From: an uncultured Bacteroides sp.
GTDB taxonomy: Bacteria > Bacteroidota > Bacteroidia > Bacteroidales > Bacteroidaceae
DNA length: 64,000 bases
NCBI RefSeq assembly: GCF_963678845.1
Contig: NZ_OY787468.1
Coordinates: forward strand, 186,001 to 250,000
Reading direction: 5' to 3'
The position numbers and the translations under genes were made by a program. This document shows positions 50,804 through 58,169 of the stretch, in pieces; within the stretch, counting starts at the first letter, position 1, and each line of letters starts with the position of its first letter. A model generated the notes under the pieces. The model searched no databases, was not told the origin of the DNA, and saw nothing but the letters and a program-made list of their open reading frames with translations.

Positions 50804-52105
50804 TTATTTAGCGATTGACATAGGGTTAAAGAATTTATGTGTAATCAGTTTCATAGCGTTCTCCTTTGCTGAAATTTTTATATATCTCATAAAGGCAGCT
50901 TCAGTCTTATGCCCAGTTATTTTCATAATGCTGATAGAAGGTACTCCGGACAGATATGCATTAGTAGCAAATGATCTTCGAGCAGTATGGCTAGTTACAA
51001 GTTTATACTTTGGCATAGGCTCCTCATAATTCAGGCTCCCTTTAGTTTTAGAGATTAATATTTCCTCTTTAATCTCTGAAGCCTCAGCAACATCCTTTAT
51101 GTATTCATTAAACTTTTGATTAGATGGAACTTTTGGCAGTTCGTTATTATACTTACTGAGAATCTGAAGTACAACGGAGTGAACCGGGATAACAACGTTT
51201 GCTCCAGTCTTGATTGTTTTCATCGTTATAGTTCTGTCTTCACCAATATTATCAGATGTTAATCGAGACAAATCACTAAAGCGCAAGCCAGTATAGCATC
51301 CAATCAAAAATAGGTCTCGTACTTTCTCTAGTTTTTTATTATTTGAAAAGTCTTTCTTATATATCATATCCAATTCTTCAAGCGTTAGATAAATAGAAAA
51401 AGTATCTTCTCTGGGCTTGCTGAATCTTTTCTTTTTAAAATCTAAGTTTGTATGTAGACCACGCTCATAAGACTCATTCATAAACATTTTTAGGTCTTTA
51501 ATTCTGGTACCAATCGTATTTGGAGCATAGGTTTTATCTGTAAGGAATTCAACAAAATCCATATAAAAGTCTAAATCCACATCATTAAAAAAGATCCGTT
51601 TACCTTTTAACTTAGCAAAAGCGTCCAGCTCTCTTTTTGTTTGCTTATAACCCTTTAAAGTATTTGGCTTATGTTCTGACTTATCAATGTAAGAGGATAT
51701 AAAAGATAACAAGTCTTTGCGATTAGATTCCAGGGCAACATCTTTATAACCTTTTAATAGCATATCAAGCTCTTTAGTCAGTATATCATTTGTTGGCTGT
51801 ATTCCATCATTCTCAAGCCTTCTTAATACATCCTTTGCCGTAGACTCTACCTTCTCCAATACAGTCTTCATTTCTTTGTACTCAATAGCATTAGTACGTT
51901 TATTCTTTGCTGTTGGTGCAATTGGTAGACCTGTTTCAAAATCCCATTTTTCTGGTAATATCGTTTCATTTGTATAATACTTCAAAGGAAGATACTTCTT
52001 ATTGCCATTAGATTGAATCGTATATGCACCATAATTCATCAAAAAGTAAATAGCTGTAGGCTTATCAGATTTTGGACGCTTTAGGTAAAATTTAATTGTT
52101 GCCAT
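50804..52105 (-). CDS. Tyrosine recombinase (integrase)
   Basis: A 433-residue phage-type integrase. An N-terminal arm-binding region (1-125) and a SAM-like core-binding domain (about 125-230) precede the catalytic domain with Arg275 (CYTGLRFSDL), His373-x-x-Arg376 (SHTARRSF), His399 (TGHKT) and nucleophile Tyr408 (MRYIK). The ATG at 52105 is chosen: the longer frame from 52216 runs through the 12-bp arm-site repeats. It lies next to attR and should insert the element at tRNA-Arg. Confidence 0.93.
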   Translation of the reverse strand: MATIKFYLKRPKSDKPTAIYFLMNYGAYTIQSNGNKKYLPLKYYTNETILPEKWDFETGLPIAPTAKNKRTNAIEYKEMKTVLEKVESTAKDVLRRLENDGIQPTNDILTKELDMLLKGYKDVALESNRKDLLSFISSYIDKSEHKPNTLKGYKQTKRELDAFAKLKGKRIFFNDVDLDFYMDFVEFLTDKTYAPNTIGTRIKDLKMFMNESYERGLHTNLDFKKKRFSKPREDTFSIYLTLEELDMIYKKDFSNNKKLEKVRDLFLIGCYTGLRFSDLSRLTSDNIGEDRTITMKTIKTGANVVIPVHSVVLQILSKYNNELPKVPSNQKFNEYIKDVAEASEIKEEILISKTKGSLNYEEPMPKYKLVTSHTARRSFATNAYLSGVPSISIMKITGHKTEAAFMRYIKISAKENAMKLITHKFFNPMSIAK

Positions 52106-52147
52106 AACTTCATTGATTTTTAGAATATTATCACAAATATAGACATT

Positions 52148-52193
52148 ATTCTTACCCCAACAAATTATTTGGGGTAAGAATTGGGGTAAGAAT
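52148..52193. repeat. 12-bp repeats near attR (putative integrase arm sites)
   Basis: TGGGGTAAGAAT occurs at 52170-52181 and 52182-52193 head to tail, and inverted at 52148-52159. The same word (first base A) is repeated three times near attL. They lie upstream of the integrase start, so integrase could also regulate itself. Confidence 0.7.
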
Positions 52194-52309
52194 ATGTTTT
52201 TATTTATTTTATTCACCTTTATCCTTTTTACTTATAACATAATAAACAAAAGGGCTTAAAGTGCTTTAGATACGTATGTCTAAATAAATGTAGCTAAAAT
52301 GTTGTGTAG

Positions 52310-52325
52310 TCTCGGCGGGGCTACA
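52310..52325 (+). repeat. attR core (16 bp)
   Basis: Identical to 36012-36027. No tRNA structure surrounds this copy. Beyond it, 52326-52587 shows nothing I can assign. Confidence 0.88.
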
Positions 52326-52587
52326 CTACTCCCTTCTACTATCTAGAAATCAGACAATTAAACAGTAATCGCATTCCATAAGAGTTCATTGAATTATTAA
52401 AAAGTATTTTCTTTCCAGATTCAATAAATATTGAAAATATTAAATTTTTCATCATATAATCTATTAATCTTTTTTAAGGAATAACACAACCCGCAATAAT
52501 CATTTTTCAAATAGATTAATCTCTTTATAAAGGTCATTACATCTCTGAGTAACAGAGGATAATCTGTAAATAAATTAACGAAAGATG

Positions 52588-52619
52588 CTTGGAGAGAAAG
52601 TTTCTTTATTCTACATTTG
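52588..52619 (+). promoter_or_regulatory. Promoter of the ECF-S operon
   Basis: CTTG (52588-52591), a 20-base spacer and TACATTTG (52612-52619) match the Bacteroides consensus, giving a leader of about 100 bases. I looked for a cobalamin or other vitamin riboswitch in the leader and found none. Confidence 0.65.
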
Positions 52620-52724
52620 TGAAATATTTATTGGACCGTCAACTAATAATTAAGTCCTGATTTTGACTATTAGCTAACAAAGTCTTTTATCAGTTTTAAT
52701 TCAATTTATATAAATCACACGATT

Positions 52725-53243
52725 ATGAGAAGTACTACCTTTCAACCAGTGAGTTTTAGTTTATTTGATTACCGGACCTATTTATTTAGTTTTGTATTTA
52801 TTATCGGCAATTTAGTTCTGCCCCAAATTTGTCACCTGATCCCTGATGGTGGAAAAATGCTACTCCCAATTTATTTCTTCACCTTGATAGCCTCTTACAA
52901 ATTTGGACTTCGCATTGGGCTACTAACTGCAATATTATCTCCTTTATGCAACTGTTTACTATTTGGTATGCCTTCTTTAATTGTATTACCAATATTATTA
53001 ATAAAATCTTCTTTATTAGCTGTTATTGCTGCCAAAATAGCTCAATACAGCAATAAAGTATCCTTCATCCATCTCGCAGTTACCATAGTTGCCTATCAAC
53101 TGGTTGGTGGCATTGCTGAATATTTCATAACAGGCAGTCTACAGTCTGCAATACAGGACTTTACAATTGGTTTTCCGGGAATGCTAATCCAGATTTTAGG
53201 TGGTTGGTTTATTCTAAAAAAATTAGCTAAATATGAGTGCTAA
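52725..53243 (+). CDS. ECF-transporter S-component-like membrane protein
   Basis: A 172-residue protein with five or six hydrophobic segments and the size and layout of energy-coupling-factor substrate-binding (S) components, which capture a vitamin or nucleobase-like ligand and use a shared energising module encoded elsewhere. It overlaps the phosphoribosyltransferase gene by 11 bases, so import of a base followed by phosphoribosylation is a fair inference. The ligand is not known, and no EcfA/EcfT gene is in the window. Confidence 0.65.
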   Translation: MRSTTFQPVSFSLFDYRTYLFSFVFIIGNLVLPQICHLIPDGGKMLLPIYFFTLIASYKFGLRIGLLTAILSPLCNCLLFGMPSLIVLPILLIKSSLLAVIAAKIAQYSNKVSFIHLAVTIVAYQLVGGIAEYFITGSLQSAIQDFTIGFPGMLIQILGGWFILKKLAKYEC

Positions 53244-53631
53244 AAGTTTAGAGGAAGTAATCGAACGAATTCATCAAATTGAGATTAATGAGTCTTTTGA
53301 TATGATTGTGGCTATTGCCAATGGCGGCATAATTCCTGCAGCACTACTTTGTCAGCGTTTAAATCTGGAGATAAATCTTCTCAAGCTGAGTTTACGGGAC
53401 AAATATCAACAACCAATGTTTGACCAACCACAACTGCTCGAACCTATTCATTTTGATTTTGAAGGCAAAAGAATATTGTTGGTTGAAGACCGAATTAAAA
53501 CCGGAGCTACAATTAATTATGCCCGAAAGCTTCTTTCCAAAGCTGCCGTGATAAAGACATTTGCTGTGAACGGTAATGCAGACTATTGTCTTTATAATGA
53601 GAGTTGTTTCAAATTTCCCTGGATCTTATAA
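53233..53631 (+). CDS. Short type I phosphoribosyltransferase-like protein
   Basis: A 132-residue protein with the PRPP loop RILLVEDRIKTGATI (80-94), the upstream VAIANGGIIPAALL segment (26-39) and a C-terminal FPW motif as in purine/xanthine-type enzymes. It should join a base to PRPP, though it is shorter than standard hypoxanthine or xanthine enzymes. It overlaps the S-component gene and precedes the DUF362 gene by nine bases. Confidence 0.78.
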   Translation: MSAKSLEEVIERIHQIEINESFDMIVAIANGGIIPAALLCQRLNLEINLLKLSLRDKYQQPMFDQPQLLEPIHFDFEGKRILLVEDRIKTGATINYARKLLSKAAVIKTFAVNGNADYCLYNESCFKFPWIL

Positions 53632-53640
53632 GCAAACAAT

Positions 53641-54579
53641 ATGGATAGACGAGATTTTTTACGTGCACTGGCTTTAACAGGCATTGCTACCACTGTAAAG
53701 CCTAATGAGGCATTTGATTTGTTAATGCAAACAAGCGAAAATACGGCAACCAAAAAAGCATATGATATGGTTGCTGTCATAGGAGGCGAACCCGAAGTTA
53801 TGTTCCGTCATGCTATTAAAGAAATGGGAGGAATGGGCAAATTTGTAAAGAAGGGACAAAAGGTTGCTGTAAAACCGAATATAGGATGGGATAAGACACC
53901 CGAACTGGCCAGTAACACAAATCCAAAACTGGTAGCTGAGGTAGTAAGGCAATGCTTTGCAGCCGGTGCTAAAGAGGTCGTTGTTTTTGATCATTCCTGT
54001 GACGACTGGCGTAAATGTTATAAGAATAGCGGAATAGAAGAAGCAGCAAAAGAAGCTGGAGCAAAAGTTGTGCCTGCTCATGAAGAATCATACTATAGAA
54101 CGATCTCACTTCCTCATGCCAAGAATTTAAAAACAGCTAAAGTTCATCAAGCCATATTAGATTGCGATGTATGGATCAATATCCCTGTTCTGAAAAACCA
54201 CGGTGGAGCTAAGATGACCATTTCAATGAAGAACATGATGGGAATTGTGTGGGACAGGGGATATTTTCATGAGAACGACTTACAACAATGCATTGCAGAT
54301 ATTTGTACTTTACCCAAACGTCCTGTTCTCAACGTTGTAGATGCATATCGGGTCATGAAAAGTAATGGCCCGCGTGGCAGATCCACTTCTGATGTAGTTC
54401 TGGCTAAAGGTTTGTTTCTTTCCCAAGATATGGTTGCAGTAGACACAGCAGCTGTGAAGTTCTTCAACCAGATTACAAACATGCCTTTAGGTGAGGTGCA
54501 GCACATAGTTAATGCTTCAAATCTGAAAGTAGGAAGCATGAACCTCGATAAAATGAATATTAAACGAATCAAATTATAA
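53641..54579 (+). CDS. DUF362 protein with Tat-type signal
   Basis: A 312-residue protein starting MDRRDFLRALALTG, a twin-arginine-like export signal, followed by a DUF362 domain (about 42-300; VAVKPNIGWD, EVVVFDHSCDDWRKCYKNSG, INIPVLKNHGGAKMTISMKNMMGIV). DUF362 proteins are often next to ferredoxin-type proteins; their function is not established. It contains scattered cysteines but no CxxCxxC cluster. It lies five bases before the polyferredoxin gene, suggesting a shared redox function at the outer face of the membrane. Confidence 0.8.
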   Translation: MDRRDFLRALALTGIATTVKPNEAFDLLMQTSENTATKKAYDMVAVIGGEPEVMFRHAIKEMGGMGKFVKKGQKVAVKPNIGWDKTPELASNTNPKLVAEVVRQCFAAGAKEVVVFDHSCDDWRKCYKNSGIEEAAKEAGAKVVPAHEESYYRTISLPHAKNLKTAKVHQAILDCDVWINIPVLKNHGGAKMTISMKNMMGIVWDRGYFHENDLQQCIADICTLPKRPVLNVVDAYRVMKSNGPRGRSTSDVVLAKGLFLSQDMVAVDTAAVKFFNQITNMPLGEVQHIVNASNLKVGSMNLDKMNIKRIKL

Positions 54580-54583
54580 ACTT

Positions 54584-56101
54584 ATGTTACAAAAAACGCG
54601 TATTTCGGCAGCTTTCATCATGTTATTTCTTATCACCTTTTATTTTGTAGACTTTGCCGGACTATTGCCTCACAAGATACAGTTACTAACAACAATTCAA
54701 TTAGTTCCAGCACTTCTTGCAGTAAATATTGGAGCAATAATATTCTTATTACTTCTTACTCTTCTTTTTGGACGTGTATACTGTTCTGTTATCTGTCCAC
54801 TTGGAATATGGCAGGATGTAACTGAACGTATTGCTAAACTTTTTAATAAAAGGAAGAAATACAAATTCCTTCCTGCAAGAAACATGCTAAGATACGGAGT
54901 ACTTGCTATAGTAACAATAGCATTTCTTTTTGGATTTACTTTCTTACTTAGCATACTTGAGCCATACAGTATTTTTGGAAGAATAGCTTCTAATGTATTC
55001 CACCCGGCATACATGTATGGAAATAACATTCTGGTAAAAGTTCTTGGAAAACTAAGCAGTTCTAATCTATATATCGTGGAGATTGCTATTAGAAGTATAT
55101 TCTCGCTTGTTGTAGCCTTACTTAGCTTATTAATTATATCATTATTGGGGTATAAATACGGAAGGTTATATTGCAATACAATATGTCCTGTAGGCAGTTT
55201 GCTTGGATTTATATCCAAGTTTTCACTGTTCAAAATTCAATTTGATGAAAATGCATGCAACAGTTGTGGAGCATGCTCTACAAAATGCAAATCGTCGTGC
55301 ATAAACGTAAAGGAGCACAAGGTGGATAGCAGCCGTTGCGTTACATGTTTCAACTGCCTGCCAGTATGCAAGAAGAAAGCAATCAATTTCAAATTTTCAT
55401 ACACTGCTGGTAGCAATAAAGTGGGGAGTGAACATGATAGTAGTCGCAGAGCCTTCATCGCTTTAACAGGAGCTGGATTGATAACAATCCCTTTAGCTAA
55501 AGCTCAGAATGCCCTTGCTACTTTAAATAGTAAAAAGCCATATAAGAAGCTTAATCCACTTTCTCCTCCAGGATCTATCAGTGCAAAAAAGATGCAGGAC
55601 CACTGTACAGCTTGCCATCTTTGTGTGAGCCGTTGTCCTTCTCACGTCTTGAAACCATCATTCACTGAATATGGATTAAGTGGAATGATGCAACCTATGA
55701 TGAGTTTTGATAAAGGATTCTGCAACTATGACTGCACAGTTTGTTCGCATACCTGCCCAAACGGTGCTATTATGCCACTTACTAAAGAGGAAAAACACAC
55801 TACCCAAATGGGCCGTGTAGTTTATACCATGCCAAACTGTTTAGTCTATACTGACAATACGGATTGCGGTGCTTGCTCTGAATACTGTCCTACTCAGGCT
55901 GTAACAATGAAGCCTTACAAAAACGGGCTAAGCATACCAACCGTTAATCCGGATATTTGTGTAGGATGCGGCGCCTGCGAATACGCCTGTCCTGCAGAGC
56001 CTAAAGCTATTAACGTTGAAGGGAATGTTATTCAGTTGAAAGCTAAGCCTTTTGAAGAAGAACAAAAAAAAGATGTAAGAATCGATAGTTTTGGTTTCTA
56101 G
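54584..56101 (+). CDS. Membrane polyferredoxin (NapH-like), internal Tat-like motif
   Basis: A 505-residue protein. About five membrane segments lie in residues 1-212, with CSVICP (67-72) and CNTICP (197-202) as in NapH/MauN electron-transfer proteins. Ferredoxin clusters follow: 225-239 and 252-262, then, after an SSRRAFIALTG motif (287-297) and hydrophobic stretch, further cysteine sets at 341-351, 380-391, 428-435 and 459-469. The internal RR motif looks like a Tat signal of a once separate Fe-S protein, so this may be a natural fusion. It should pass electrons across or along the membrane. Confidence 0.82.
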   Translation: MLQKTRISAAFIMLFLITFYFVDFAGLLPHKIQLLTTIQLVPALLAVNIGAIIFLLLLTLLFGRVYCSVICPLGIWQDVTERIAKLFNKRKKYKFLPARNMLRYGVLAIVTIAFLFGFTFLLSILEPYSIFGRIASNVFHPAYMYGNNILVKVLGKLSSSNLYIVEIAIRSIFSLVVALLSLLIISLLGYKYGRLYCNTICPVGSLLGFISKFSLFKIQFDENACNSCGACSTKCKSSCINVKEHKVDSSRCVTCFNCLPVCKKKAINFKFSYTAGSNKVGSEHDSSRRAFIALTGAGLITIPLAKAQNALATLNSKKPYKKLNPLSPPGSISAKKMQDHCTACHLCVSRCPSHVLKPSFTEYGLSGMMQPMMSFDKGFCNYDCTVCSHTCPNGAIMPLTKEEKHTTQMGRVVYTMPNCLVYTDNTDCGACSEYCPTQAVTMKPYKNGLSIPTVNPDICVGCGACEYACPAEPKAINVEGNVIQLKAKPFEEEQKKDVRIDSFGF

Positions 56102-56249
56102 AATATCAAACAAAAAGGCAGGCGAGAAAGGCTTTTCAATATAAAAGAACATAAAAAGGGCTAACACTCATCTTACAGAGAAAAAAATAATAGCGTAGAA
56201 GTATAGCAGTCTAGCAGAGTACATTTAACATATTGATTATAAGTAAAAT

Positions 56250-56287
56250 ACTGTCGCTAGACTTCTATTGTAAAGTCTAGCGACAGT
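56250..56287. repeat. Perfect 15-base hairpin between convergent genes
   Basis: ACTGTCGCTAGACTT (56250-56264) and its exact complement (56273-56287) around an eight-base loop. It could serve as a terminator for the polyferredoxin operon. It is the first of two hairpins in the 56102-56533 spacer. Confidence 0.75.
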
Positions 56288-56413
56288 CAAGCAGATATAA
56301 CCAGTCAACTACAAACTGGGATAAGAACAAATTTAGTCAACCTTTATCAGGTTATAAAACTATAACCGAATTCTTTATTGTACATCCGGGTATACCTTTC
56401 CCATACACCCGGG

Positions 56414-56476
56414 TATAAACACAACCTCCACCTGGGTGTACTGGTAGCGTACACCCAGGTGGAGGTTGTGTTTATA
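56414..56476. repeat. Perfect 28-base hairpin (7-base loop)
   Basis: The arms 56414-56441 and 56449-56476 are exact complements (core CCACCTGGGTGTAC). Two shorter relatives of the arm word, TACATCCGGGTATA and TACACCCGGGTATA, lie just before it (about 56383-56417). It stands between convergent genes and may terminate both; its length and perfection exceed a usual terminator. Confidence 0.85.
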
Positions 56477-56533
56477 CTATTAAAACAAAAAAAGCTTGGC
56501 TATTTTTCTTTAATTGATGAAAGACATTACTAA

Positions 56534-57874
56534 TTAATTAGATTTTGCATCTTTAGGAAGTATCTTATATAAATAAAGATAACCAATTAATCCGCAAAGA
56601 ATAGTTCCGATTATGATACCCAGTTTTGCCTGATTAAGTAAAGCCTGTGTATCTCCAAATGAAAGAGTAGCTATAAACAGTGCGACTGTAAAGCCTATAC
56701 CACCTAACATGGATACACCTGCTAAGTTCTTCCAGCTCATACCTTCAGGCATATTCGCGATTTTGAGTTTTATAGTCAGCCAAGTAAAAGAGAAGAGCCC
56801 GATAAACTTCCCGAATAAGAGCCCTGCAACAACAGCAAAAGTCACATTTCCTACTATTTGGCCTTCTTCACCAGAAAGAACAACTCCCGCATTAGCAAAA
56901 GCAAAAATTGGCATAATAAAGTAGTTAACCACACCTTGCAAACCATCTTCCATAGATTGCAAAGGTGAAATCACATGGTTGGAAGCAGATTCTATACTTT
57001 TCAGTCTTTCTAATTGCAGTTTATCCAGGATTATGCTGTCCTTTCTGGAAATAGGAAAGGAATGAATATTTTCACGGATATGCTCAATATACTTACCTAT
57101 TTTAATATGTGGCCTGGAAGGAATAGTAAATGCAACTAATACACCGGCTACTGTACTATGAATACCCGACTGAAGAAATAAGTACCAAACGACAATACCT
57201 AATAACACATAAAATCCCTTATTTACTATATTCAGCTTGTTGTTGGCATAAAGCATAAATACAAGAATAACTGCTGCTGCAAGTATATATCCCAATTCTA
57301 AATTTGTGGCATAGAAAATAGCAATAACAATAATTCCGCCAATATCATCTACCACGGCAAATGCTGTCAGAAATATTTTCAGGCTCAAAGGAACACGTTT
57401 ACCCAATAAACCAAGTACACTTAAAGAAAATGCGATATCTGTTGCCATTGGAATAGCAATACCATTACATCCGGGAGCTTCAGGAACTATAAAATAATAA
57501 ATAATCACAGGAACAATCATGCCTCCACATGCAGCAATGATAGGCAGCAATGCCTGACGGACACTGGAGAGTTCTCCAACCAATACTTCTCTCTTTATTT
57601 CAAGTCCAACTGAGAAAAAAAAGATTGCCATCAAAGCGTCGTTGATGAACATTAATAATGTCATAGGCTCTCCATGGTGGCTAAAAAGATTAAAGCTGCC
57701 AATCTGTAAAGAGATTGGATAATTTAGCACCGATTGATAAGCATTATTTAAAGGAGAGTTTGCCACAATCATAGCAAGAACTGCTACGACCATAAGCACC
57801 ATTCCACCACTTACATAATGTTTAAAGAAACTATTAAAAGAATAAGCAACTGGTTTTATTTTAAAGTTATTCAC
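56534..57874 (-). CDS. nhaA: Na+/H+ antiporter NhaA
   Basis: A 446-residue inner-membrane antiporter that exchanges cytoplasmic Na+ for H+ and keeps pH and sodium balance. The transport site is FAVVDDIGG with Asp176-Asp177, equivalent to Asp163-Asp164 in E. coli, and the assembly motif MATDIAF (143-149). About 12 hydrophobic segments fit the fold. A charged loop (around 285-310) is somewhat longer than in E. coli, which explains the greater length. Confidence 0.95.
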   Translation of the reverse strand: MNNFKIKPVAYSFNSFFKHYVSGGMVLMVVAVLAMIVANSPLNNAYQSVLNYPISLQIGSFNLFSHHGEPMTLLMFINDALMAIFFFSVGLEIKREVLVGELSSVRQALLPIIAACGGMIVPVIIYYFIVPEAPGCNGIAIPMATDIAFSLSVLGLLGKRVPLSLKIFLTAFAVVDDIGGIIVIAIFYATNLELGYILAAAVILVFMLYANNKLNIVNKGFYVLLGIVVWYLFLQSGIHSTVAGVLVAFTIPSRPHIKIGKYIEHIRENIHSFPISRKDSIILDKLQLERLKSIESASNHVISPLQSMEDGLQGVVNYFIMPIFAFANAGVVLSGEEGQIVGNVTFAVVAGLLFGKFIGLFSFTWLTIKLKIANMPEGMSWKNLAGVSMLGGIGFTVALFIATLSFGDTQALLNQAKLGIIIGTILCGLIGYLYLYKILPKDAKSN

Positions 57875-58037
57875 AGCTCAATATTTTATAATAAGAATCG
57901 ACTTATAGACCAATAAACGTTTGCAAGTTATACAAAAAGGAGTAAAATCACAAGTTCATAAACAAAAAACACAACTAAAGCCTTATGCAAGTGAGCAAAT
58001 AAATATTCTCAGAGATTTGCCATTACATAATATTGCA

Positions 58038-58075
58038 AAATACTGATCAGTGTTTTATGCTGTGCTGCAGTATTT
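58038..58075. repeat. Weak inverted repeats upstream of nhaA
   Basis: AAATACTG (58038-58045) and CAGTATTT (58068-58075) enclose the palindrome ACTGATCAGT (58042-58051, overlapping). The rest of the 57875-58123 spacer shows no clear promoter. Confidence 0.35.
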
Positions 58076-58123
58076 GAGTAGAATGAATTTCAGCATTTTT
58101 GCAGAAGAAGTGTATAAATAAAA

Positions 58124-58149
58124 AAGGCTGCTCTAAGCAGAGCAGCCTT
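58124..58149 (-). terminator. secDF terminator
   Basis: AAGGCTGCTCT (58124-58134) pairs perfectly with AGAGCAGCCTT (58139-58149), four-base loop, 20 bases after the secDF stop, with T-run on the minus strand. Confidence 0.88.
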
Positions 58150-58169
58150 CCATTATATAAAGCTATCAA

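Larger units (their letters stand above)
36012..52325. mobile_element. Integrated phage-satellite-like element, 16.3 kb, in tRNA-Arg(CCT)
   Basis: Bounded by a perfect 16-bp direct repeat, one copy in the 3' end of tRNA-Arg and one 219 bases upstream of the integrase start. It encodes a tyrosine integrase, an excisionase-like protein, a replication module with iterons, a sigma-like protein, tape measure, portal and MuF-like proteins, a cI-like switch and small unknown proteins. No terminase, capsid, protease, tail tube or lysis gene is visible, and no conjugation gene. All reading frames are intact. I infer a satellite that uses a helper phage, or a strongly reduced prophage. Confidence 0.85.

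Noticed and set aside
50804..52325. Integrative conjugative element
   Set aside because: No relaxase, coupling protein or Tra genes are present within the att repeats.
52326..52724. Vitamin riboswitch before the ECF-S gene
   Set aside because: No B12-box, thi-box or other conserved riboswitch segment could be found by eye.
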